A DNA stretch of 18,241 bases, from assembly GCA_035633255.1 (NCBI GenBank), contig DASQFD010000053.1, positions 1 to 18,241 on the forward strand. The letters run 5' to 3'. The notes beneath the pieces were generated by a model. It did not search any database. It saw only the letters and a list, made by a program, of their open reading frames with translations, and had not been told where the DNA came from. Below are positions 1 through 6,500 of the stretch, one piece after another (position 1 is the first letter of the stretch; each line of letters begins with the position of its first letter). Position numbers and translations under genes: made by a program. Source of the stretch: DASQFD01 sp035633255 (GTDB lineage Bacteria; Actinomycetota; Actinomycetes; Actinomycetales; Dermatophilaceae).

Positions 1-87
1 ATGCGCCGCAGTCGAGGACCGCGCGACCCGCTCCAGCACCTCCCGCTGAGCCCTCGACACCAACAACGGGGCAGCAGCAGCCGTCAT
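1..87 (-). CDS. IS630-like transposase, N-terminal fragment (cut by window edge)
   Basis: Read on the minus strand from the ATG at 87-85, an uninterrupted frame of 29 codons runs to the window edge. It begins MTAAAAPLLVSRAQREVLER and continues VARSSTAAH. A short Ala/Pro-Leu lead followed by a helix of the type 'sxxqRexLErlaRsxtaxh' is the usual start of IS630-family transposases in actinobacteria, where it opens the helix-turn-helix DNA-binding domain. The DDE catalytic domain would lie beyond the window. The strand and the short distance (about 48 bp) to a CTAG fit a transposase reading inward from its own terminal repeat. The family call rests on only 29 residues and is recognition rather than a search. 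Whether the full element is intact cannot be judged. Confidence 0.55.
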   Translation of the reverse strand, partial: MTAAAAPLLVSRAQREVLERVARSSTAAH

Positions 88-137
88 GAACCCAGCATAC
101 GACCAAACGGGCTACCTATTTACGAGACACACCACTA
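1..137 (-). mobile_element. Probable right-hand end of an IS630-like insertion sequence
   Basis: The transposase start at 87 is followed outward by a comparatively AT-rich 48-bp stretch (88-135), unlike the GC-rich flank that begins at about 138. It ends at CTAG (135-138). IS630/Tc1-type elements insert at and duplicate a TA, and IS630 itself prefers CTAG, so TA at 136-137 is the likely target duplication. The other end and the matching inverted repeat lie outside the window, so the exact boundary is inferred. Confidence 0.45.
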
Positions 138-164
138 GGGCCGGGAAACGTGGGGCCCCGTGAC

Positions 165-187
165 CTGTGACATGTCCGGGGTCACAG
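165..187. promoter_or_regulatory. Inverted repeat upstream of the LpdA-like gene
   Basis: CTGTGAC (165-171) and GTCACAG (181-187) are perfect 7-bp inverted arms around 9 nt. A second, nested pairing, GTGACC (160-165) with GGTCAC (180-185), is also possible. The site lies about 130 bp before the start of the flavoprotein gene and could be an operator. No regulator can be assigned. Confidence 0.3.
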
Positions 188-208
188 TGGCATGCCGTTC
201 GGCCGCGC

Positions 209-252
209 GTCGGCGGCGCGTCACCTGTGCGTCGGCGGCGCGTCACCTGCGC
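209..252. repeat. 22-bp tandem direct repeat, two copies
   Basis: Copies at 209-230 and 231-252 are identical at 21 of 22 positions; the only difference is T/C near the end (CACCTGTGC versus CACCTGCGC). Each contains GGCGCGTCACCTG. A second short direct repeat, GCAGGCGG, follows at 266-273 and 287-294, spaced 21 bp (about two helical turns). Both lie in the leader of the flavoprotein gene and may be regulatory or simple slippage products. Confidence 0.75.
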
Positions 253-316
253 CTCACCGGGCGACGCAGGCGGTCCATGACGGCCCGCAGGCGGACGTGG
301 GCACCGGTGGTTGGAT

Positions 317-1732
317 GTGCGGGTGAGCGCGCGCACGACGTCGGTGGTCATCCTCGGCGGGGGTCCCGGCGGCTACGAGGCGGCGCTGGTGGCGGCGCAC
401 CTCGGGGCCCGGGTCACCCTGCTCGACAGCGACGGCCTCGGTGGTGCCGCCGTCCTCACCGACTGCGTCCCGAGCAAGGCGCTGGTGTCGACCGCCCACT
501 CCATGTCGGAGTTCCTGACCGCCGCCGACCTCGGCGTGCGCCTGGATGACGCCGAGGGTGATGTGGTGGCCGACGCCGTGGTCGAGCTCGGCGAGGTCAA
601 CCGGCGGGTCGTGGCGCTGGCCGCCGCACAGAGCCGGGACATCGGGACGCGGGTCGCCGAGGTGGGGGTCCGGGTCCTGTGCGGGACCGGCCGGCTGACC
701 TCCCCCAGCGAGGTGGTGGCCGAGCTCGACGGGGGTGGGCGGGAGACCCTGGAGGCGGACGTCGTCCTCGTGGCCACCGGCGCGGCGCCCCGGGTGATGG
801 CCACGGCGCGGCCGGACGGCGACCGGATCCTCACCTGGCAGCAGGTCTACACCCTGGAGTCGGTGCCGGAGCGGCTGGTGGTCGTCGGCTCCGGGGTCAC
901 CGGCGCCGAGCTGGCCCAGGCCTACCTCGGTCTCGGTTCCGACGTGGTCCTGGTCTCCTCGCGCGAGCGGGTCCTGCCCGGCCAGGACCCCGACGCGGCG
1001 AGCGTCATCGAGGACGTCTTCCGGCGCCGCGGCATGCAGGTCCTCTCCCGCTCCCGGATGAGCGCGGCGTCGCGGACCGCCGACGGCGTGGTCGTCACCC
1101 TCGAGGACGGCCCCGAGGTGGCGGGCTCGCACGCCCTGCTGGCCGTCGGCTCGGTGCCCCGCACGGCGGGCATCGGGCTCGAGGACGTCGGGGTCGCGCG
1201 CACCGGGTCGGGCCACGTCGTCGTCGACCGGGTCTCCCGCACGTCGGTGCGCGGCGTCTACGCCGCCGGCGACTGCACCGGGGTGCTGCCGCTGGCGTCG
1301 GTGGCCGCCATGCAGGGCCGGATCGCGATGTCGCACGCCCTCGGCGACGCCGTCGCGCCGCTCAACCTCGGGGTCGTCTCGGCCACCATCTTCACCGACC
1401 CCGAGATCGCGACGGTCGGCGCCAGCCAGGAGGACGTCGACGGGGGAGTGGCCGACGCCGACGCCGTGATGCTCCCGCTCGCGACCAACCCCCGCGCCAA
1501 GATGGGCGGCATCGCCGACGGCTTCGTCAAGCTCTTCGCGCAGCGCGGCTCGGGCGCCGTCCTCGGTGGCGTCGTCGTCGCACCGCGCGCCTCGGAGCTG
1601 ATCTTCCCCGTGACCCTCGCCGTGCACCACCGGCTCAACGTCGACCAGCTCGCGAGCACCTTCACGGTCTACCCCTCGCTGTCCGGGTCGATCGCCGAGG
1701 CGGCCCGCCGGCTGCACCCCATCGACGCCTGA
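317..1732 (+). CDS. lpdA: LpdA-type flavoprotein, NAD(P)H:quinone reductase-like (disulfide reductase fold without the redox disulfide)
   Basis: About 471 residues with the full pyridine nucleotide-disulfide reductase layout: an N-terminal FAD dinucleotide fold (GGGPGGYEAAL near residues 14-24), a central NAD(P)H fold (VVVGSGVTGAELAQAYLGLG), the second FAD motif (YAAGDCTG), and a C-terminal dimerization domain. The active-site segment reads GGAAVLTDCVPSK: the first cysteine of the usual C-x4-C pair is Ala (about 45), leaving one Cys (about 50). The C-terminal HPxLSE segment of dihydrolipoamide dehydrogenases reads YPSLSGS, so the catalytic His-Glu pair is absent. Both changes match M. tuberculosis LpdA (Rv3303c), which reduces quinones rather than lipoamide. 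Starts TTG 311, GTG 317 and GTG 323 are all possible; GTG 317 was chosen because GGTGG lies about 6 nt upstream. The next gene, 33 bp downstream, is also flavodoxin-like. Confidence 0.9.
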   Translation: MRVSARTTSVVILGGGPGGYEAALVAAHLGARVTLLDSDGLGGAAVLTDCVPSKALVSTAHSMSEFLTAADLGVRLDDAEGDVVADAVVELGEVNRRVVALAAAQSRDIGTRVAEVGVRVLCGTGRLTSPSEVVAELDGGGRETLEADVVLVATGAAPRVMATARPDGDRILTWQQVYTLESVPERLVVVGSGVTGAELAQAYLGLGSDVVLVSSRERVLPGQDPDAASVIEDVFRRRGMQVLSRSRMSAASRTADGVVVTLEDGPEVAGSHALLAVGSVPRTAGIGLEDVGVARTGSGHVVVDRVSRTSVRGVYAAGDCTGVLPLASVAAMQGRIAMSHALGDAVAPLNLGVVSATIFTDPEIATVGASQEDVDGGVADADAVMLPLATNPRAKMGGIADGFVKLFAQRGSGAVLGGVVVAPRASELIFPVTLAVHHRLNVDQLASTFTVYPSLSGSIAEAARRLHPIDA

Positions 1733-1765
1733 GCGGCCGCGCCTCCCACGGGGAAGACTGCTGCC

Positions 1766-2224
1766 GTGGCCCGTCTCCTCGTCGTCCATCACACCCCCTC
1801 GCCGGCGCTGCAGGAGCTCCTGCAGGCGGCGCTCGAGGGCGCCCGCGACGAGGCGCTCGCCGGCCTGGAGGTGCGCACCCGGCCGGCGCTCGTGGCCGGG
1901 CCGGTCGACGTGCTGGCCGCCGACGGCGTGCTGCTGGGCACCCCGGCCAACATCGGCTACATGTCCGGGGCCCTGAAGCACTTCTTCGACACGGTCTTCT
2001 ACCCGTGCCTGCAGGACACCGCCGGGCTGCCCTACGGGGTCTGGGTCCACGGGAACGACGACACCGCGGGGGCGACGCGGGCCGTCGGCCAGGTCGCCGG
2101 GGCGCTGCGGTGGCGCGTTGTGGGGCCGCCGGTGGAGGTCGTCGGGCGCCCGGGGCGGGCCGACGTCGAGGCGGTGGGCGAGCTGGCTGCCTCGGTCGGC
2201 GCCGCCGCCCTCGGGATGATCTGA
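1766..2224 (+). CDS. Flavodoxin-fold NAD(P)H oxidoreductase family protein
   Basis: 152 residues. The N-terminus MARLLVVHHTPSPALQELLQ is a beta strand followed by the phosphate-binding loop of flavodoxin-like proteins. It is followed by DGVLLGTPANIGYMSGALKH, the typical 'G(T/S)P-x-N-x-G-x-(M/P)SG-x-lK-x-FfD' segment that binds the flavin ring in flavodoxin/NADPH-dependent FMN reductase families, and then FFDTVFYPC. This suggests an FMN-binding soluble redox protein or WrbA/ArsH-like reductase; the substrate is not evident. The GTG start has GGGGAAG 9-15 nt upstream. It sits 33 bp after the LpdA-like flavoprotein on the same strand and is probably co-transcribed with it, so a shared role in quinone or redox-stress chemistry is plausible but inferred. 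Confidence 0.8.
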   Translation: MARLLVVHHTPSPALQELLQAALEGARDEALAGLEVRTRPALVAGPVDVLAADGVLLGTPANIGYMSGALKHFFDTVFYPCLQDTAGLPYGVWVHGNDDTAGATRAVGQVAGALRWRVVGPPVEVVGRPGRADVEAVGELAASVGAAALGMI

Positions 2225-2262
2225 GCCCGGGCCCGGCTGCCGGTCGGAGCCTCCGATGTCGC

Positions 2263-2268
2263 TACGCT
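2263..2268 (+). promoter_or_regulatory. Candidate -10 box of a leaderless gene
   Basis: TACGCT fits the actinobacterial TAnnnT -10 pattern and ends 6 nt before the GTG at 2275, so transcription would begin at or next to the start codon. No convincing -35 was seen. There is no ribosome-binding site before this GTG, which supports a leaderless reading. Confidence 0.4.
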
Positions 2269-2274
2269 CCTGGC

Positions 2275-2712
2275 GTGGGTAGCGAGGAGAGGCCAGGGAG
2301 CACGGAGGGGCCGGGTAGCACGGAGAGGCCGGGCAGCAGCCAGAGGGACGCCACGGGCGAGGTCGACGAGCACGCGGCCGGGCACGAGGTGGACGACGGC
2401 GGCATCGAGGGCGAGGAGTCCGCGAGCAGCCACACCGGACCGGTGCCCGGTGCGGTCCCGGCACCCAACCCGGCTCCCGGCCTCGACGACCCGCAGCCGC
2501 ACGTCCGGCTGGAGGAGGCCGACCACCTCGTGCCGGGCGAGGACCCGGGGGAGGACCCGGACGTGCACCCGGCGGCCCGGCCGGGTCATGCCTCGGCCGG
2601 TCCGCAGGGTGGGCTGCCGCAGGGCGGTCCGCTGGAGCAGGGAGAGCCGGAGCCCACCCACGACGTGCCCGGCCTGCGACAGCCCGACACCGGCAGCCGC
2701 CAGCGTCCCTGA
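2275..2712 (+). CDS. Hypothetical disordered acidic Gly/Pro/Glu-rich protein with PGSTE-type repeats
   Basis: 145 residues beginning VGSEERPGSTEGPGSTERPG, then a low-complexity, acidic, Pro/Gly-rich body with segments such as GEVDEHAAGHEVDDGG and EEADHLVPGEDPGEDPDVHP. It has no cysteine, no predicted membrane segment and no recognised domain, so it is probably intrinsically disordered. The first part is built from three 18-bp tandem DNA repeats (2287-2340). The frame continues upstream through the preceding genes, but those codons are a shadow; GTG 2275 is chosen because TACGCT lies 6 nt before it and because the protein-like composition starts there. Function unknown. The gene itself is moderately certain, since low-complexity GC-rich frames can be spurious. 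Confidence 0.6.
   Translation: MGSEERPGSTEGPGSTERPGSSQRDATGEVDEHAAGHEVDDGGIEGEESASSHTGPVPGAVPAPNPAPGLDDPQPHVRLEEADHLVPGEDPGEDPDVHPAARPGHASAGPQGGLPQGGPLEQGEPEPTHDVPGLRQPDTGSRQRP
2287..2340 (+). repeat. 18-bp in-frame tandem repeat, three copies
   Basis: Copies at 2287-2304, 2305-2322 and 2323-2340 follow the pattern GAG-(A/G)GG-CC(A/G)-GG(G/T/C)-AGC-(ACG/AGC) and encode E(R/G)PGS(T/S). The period is a multiple of three, so copy-number change would lengthen or shorten the protein without a frameshift. Confidence 0.85.
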
Positions 2713-2843
2713 GCGGGACGCCAGGGCGGGTCTCGTCCGCGCCGGCACGGTGGAGCGGAGCGGAGGCCCGCGGTCCGATACCCCGCTGATACCGGCCTGC
2801 GGTGGGTTGTCGGCGTCCCGTTCCCGCCCAGTGGAGGAATCCC

Positions 2844-3449
2844 ATGACCCGTCACGCCGCAGCCACCGCAGGTCACCGCCGGATCGCCGTCATCGCCGGT
2901 GCCGCCCTCGCGGCCGCGGCCCTCGTCCCCGCCACCGCCACCGCCGCGGAGCCGGTCGACGGGTTCCACTTCCGCGGCGAGTACACGCACGTCGAGCAGG
3001 AGATCGGGGAGTGCCTGGAGGTCCCGTTCCCGATCCGGCACGACGGCTGGGTCAACGCCCGCTTCTCGGTCCGGCTGCACGGCACCGACGGCCCGGAGTA
3101 CTACTCGCTGCGCGCCACGGCGCGGGACCTCTACACGAACACGGACACGGGGGAGTCCTTCACCGGTCACTCCACCTTCCGGGACGCCGACCTGCGGGTC
3201 ACCGACCACGGGGACGGCACGATCACCGTGCTCGCGAGCGGCGTCCGGGTGGAGTCGTTCCGCGCGCCCTCCGGGAGGCTGATCGGGATCGACGCGGGCC
3301 GGGCGACCAGCACCTACGTCGTCGACGTCGGGGACCCGGGGGACCCGGACGACGACACGGTCCTGTCCGAGACCCACTCCGAGCCCGTGGGAGCCTCCAG
3401 CCTCGACGGCGCCGGCGTGTGCCAGATCGCCGCGACGTACCTCGGGTGA
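2844..3449 (+). CDS. Secreted hypothetical protein with two cysteines
   Basis: 201 residues. The ATG is set by GGAGG (2833-2837) 6 nt upstream. The N-terminus is a classical signal peptide: basic residues up to R12-R13, a hydrophobic core at about 14-28, and an Ala-rich exit TATAA with likely cleavage after A34 or A35. The mature part (EPVDGFHFRGEYTHVEQEIG onward) is rich in beta-strand-like segments (VNARFSVRLHG, FRDADLRVTDHGDGTITVLA). It has exactly two cysteines, C57 and C193, near the two ends, suggesting one disulfide joining the ends of an extracellular beta fold. It resembles a widespread unnamed actinobacterial secreted family ('FxGxYxxx...C...' start, Cys close to the C-terminus), but I know no function. 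It is followed 93 bp later by the SARP-STAND regulator on the same strand. Confidence 0.85.
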   Translation: MTRHAAATAGHRRIAVIAGAALAAAALVPATATAAEPVDGFHFRGEYTHVEQEIGECLEVPFPIRHDGWVNARFSVRLHGTDGPEYYSLRATARDLYTNTDTGESFTGHSTFRDADLRVTDHGDGTITVLASGVRVESFRAPSGRLIGIDAGRATSTYVVDVGDPGDPDDDTVLSETHSEPVGASSLDGAGVCQIAATYLG

Positions 3450-3507
3450 GCCGGACATCCGGTCCTGACCCGGGCGCTGCCCCGACCCCCCGTGGGTCTC
3501 GCCCTCG

Positions 3508-3536
3508 TTGACACCCGGCCGCCGCGGCACCACAGT
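3508..3536 (+). promoter_or_regulatory. Promoter of the SARP-STAND regulator
   Basis: A consensus TTGACA -35 box (3508-3513) is followed by exactly 17 bp and CACAGT (3531-3536), which keeps the key A2 and T6 of the -10 box. Initiation about 7 nt downstream falls on the GTG at 3543, predicting a leaderless mRNA. The alternative upstream GTG at 3492 would lie before the -35 box, so it is unlikely to be the start. Confidence 0.6.
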
Positions 3537-3542
3537 GTGCGC

Positions 3543-6500
3543 GTGCGGGTGGGGGTCCTCGGACCGCTGGTCCTCGACGGTGACGCCCGGGCGCTCGGGC
3601 CACGCGATCGGGTGGTGCTCGGCGTCCTGGTGCTGCACCTGGGGTCGGCGGTCCGCACCGACACCCTGGCCGAGGCGCTGTGGGGGGAGCAGCCGCCGGC
3701 CTCGGCGACCAAGGTCGTCCAGGGCTGCGTGCTCCGGCTCCGCCGCACGCTGGGCGCCGAGGCGGTCGAGACGATGCCATCGGGGGGCTACCGGCTGCGG
3801 CTCCACCACGACGACGTCGACGTGACGGTGTTCGAGGATCTCCTCACGCGGGCCCGTGGCCTGCTGGCCGGCGGACAGCCGGACCGAGCCCGGTATGCCG
3901 TCCAGGGCGCGCTCGCGCTGTGGCGCGGCGACCCCTTCTCCGAGCTGGAGGACTGGGAGGCCGCCTCGGCGGTGCGGGAGCGGCTCAAGGAGCTGCACAG
4001 CGACGCGGAGGAGGTGCGAGCCGAGGCGGAGCTCGCCTGCGGGGGTCACGCCGAGGTCCGGTGCGACCTGCAGCGCCTCGTCGACGAGCAACCGACGCGT
4101 GAGCGACGGTGGGCCCTGCTGGCCCTCGCGGAGTATCGCTGCGGACGGCAGGCCGACGCGCTGCGGACCCTGCGCCGCGCGCGCCGGCGGCTCGTGGAGG
4201 AGCTGGGCCTGGACCCGGGGGAGGAGCTCACCGACCTGGAGGGCGCCGTCCTGCGGCACGACCCGGCCCTCGCGGCGCCCTCCGGGCAGTCGGTGCCGAC
4301 CGGGTGCCCGTATCCCGGCCTGCTGTCCTTCGACGTCGAGGACTCCGCCTCCTTCTTCGGCCGCGAGACGGAGGTGGCGACGGCGATGCAGACGCTCGAC
4401 CGGGTGGGGGCCCTGGTCGTCGTGGGCCCGTCCGGGTCGGGGAAGTCCTCACTGCTGCGGGCCGGAGTCGCCGCGGCGCTGCGTCGGGACGGTGCGCGGG
4501 TGCATGTCCTCACCCCCGGATCCGACCCGAGGACGGCATGGGGCCGGCTGGGCGTGGTCGCCACCGACGTCGTCGTGGTCGACCAGCTCGAGGAGGCCCT
4601 GGCGCCGGGGGTGCAGGACGTCGACGGCTTCGTCGCCGACCTGGCGGCGTTCGTGCACGACGGCGGACGGCTGGTCATGGGAGTGCGGGGCGACCGTCTC
4701 GATGAGCTCGGCGGGCGCCCTGCGCTGGCTCGGCTGGCCGAGCGGGGGCTGCGCCTCCTGGGGCCCATGACCGTGGAGGACCTCGTGCGCGCCATCGTGG
4801 GTCCGGCCGACCAGGCGGGGCTGCGGCTGGAGCCCGGTCTGGTCGACCTCCTGGTGCGCGAGGTCGAGGGTCAGCCGGCCGCCCTGCCCCTCCTCTCCCA
4901 TGTCCTGCGCGAGACCTGGTCGGTCCGGGAGGGGCGCACGCTGACCGTGGCCGGCTACCGGTCGACCGGGGGGGTGCGGGGAGCCGTCGCGCGCACCGCC
5001 GAGACCCTGTTCCACGACCTCGACACCCGCGCCCAGTCACTCCTGGCGCAGCTGATGACCCGCCTGGTGAGCACGGGGGAGGACGGCGCGCCGCTGCGGC
5101 GCCGGGTGCCCCGACGGTCGCTCGACCAGGACGCGGACCGACATGTGCTGGTCGAGCGCCTCATCGCGGCCCGACTGCTCAGCACCGACCGCGAGATGGT
5201 CGAGATCGCCCATGAGTCGCTCACCTCGGCCTGGCCGCGGTTGCGGTCCTGGCTCGACGAGGACGTCGACGGTCTGCGGATCATGCGGCACCTCGCGGTC
5301 GCCGCCGAGAGCTGGGCGCAGCTCGGGCGCCCCGGAAGCGAGCTCTACCGCGGTGCTCGGCTGTCCAGGGCGGTCGAGTGGCGGCAACGGGCGGCCCCTC
5401 ACCTCGCACCGGTGGAGTCGGCCTTCCTCGGCGCGTCCGTGGCCCTCGACGAGGCGGAGCGGTCCGCTGCGGCACAGCAGGCGCAGCGGGACCGGACGGT
5501 CAACAGGCGGCTCCGTGCCGGGCTCGTCGCCACGGTGGCCCTGGCGGTCGTCGCCATCACCGCCGGGGCCCTCGCGTCGGCGGCGTCGCGCCGGGCCGAC
5601 TCCGCGGCCACCGCCGCCGACGCGCGGCGCCTCGGGGCGGAGGCGCTCCGCGCGGGTCAGCTGGACACGGCGCTGCTGCTCTCCGTCGCCGGCCTCCGCC
5701 TCAGCGACCTGCCGGACACCCGGGCGAACCTCCTCGCCACCCTGGACCAGGCGGCGACGCTCGTGCGCTCGGCGCGGGTGCCGATCGTGGTCAGCCAGTC
5801 GGTCCATCGCCAGGCCGGCACGGTGCTGGCCCAGGCGCCGAAGGAGGGCCTCCTCGTGCGCCGTGCCGACACCCTCGAGCCGCTGGCACGGCACGCCGAC
5901 CTGCGCGGCCCGGCCGTCGTCACGGCGCCCGACGGGTCGATGTCCGCCGTCACCGTCATGCCCGAGCTCGCCGCGGCCCCGGGCGGCCGTCCCGTGGTGT
6001 TGCTGAACGGCGAGCACGAGGTCGCTGCCGACCAGCTGGGTGGCATCCCGCCCGGCACCTTCGCCCAGCAGGACATCAGCGTCAGCCCCGACTCCCGCTG
6101 GTTGGCCGTCACCCTGCGTGAGGAGAAGGGCGAGGGCGAGCCGGTGGTGGCCGTGTGGGACCTCACGGCCCGGTCGCGGCCGGCGGCGGTCCTGCGGCTG
6201 GGGGCCCAGTGGCACAACCCCCTGGTGCAGCCGGGAGGTCTGGTCCTGTGGTCCTCGGGCGACGGGGTGGTCCGCAGGACCGATCTGCGCGATGCCCGCG
6301 TGGCGTCGCTGCTCACGGCCCCGGACCTCGACGTGGGCCGGCTCGAGGAGGTCCAGGCGCTCTCCCCGGACGGCTCGCTGCTGGCCGTCGGCGCCGGAAG
6401 CGAGCTGCTCCTCGTCGACACCGCCACCTCCCGACCCCGCCACGTGCTGCCCGCCTCGGGTGGTGTGCACCGTGCCGCGTTCTCCGCGGACGGCTCCACC

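Noticed and set aside
340..1732. Dihydrolipoamide dehydrogenase
   Set aside because: The redox cysteine pair and the His-Glu dyad are both missing.
254..2845. Very long antisense open frame (863 codons, minus strand)
   Set aside because: Its product is Arg/Pro/Gly-rich with no domain and it lies opposite clear flavoprotein genes. High GC removes stop codons from the complementary frame.
3492..3542. Upstream GTG start for the SARP-STAND regulator
   Set aside because: It precedes the TTGACA/CACAGT promoter, and family members begin at the VRVGVLGPL segment.
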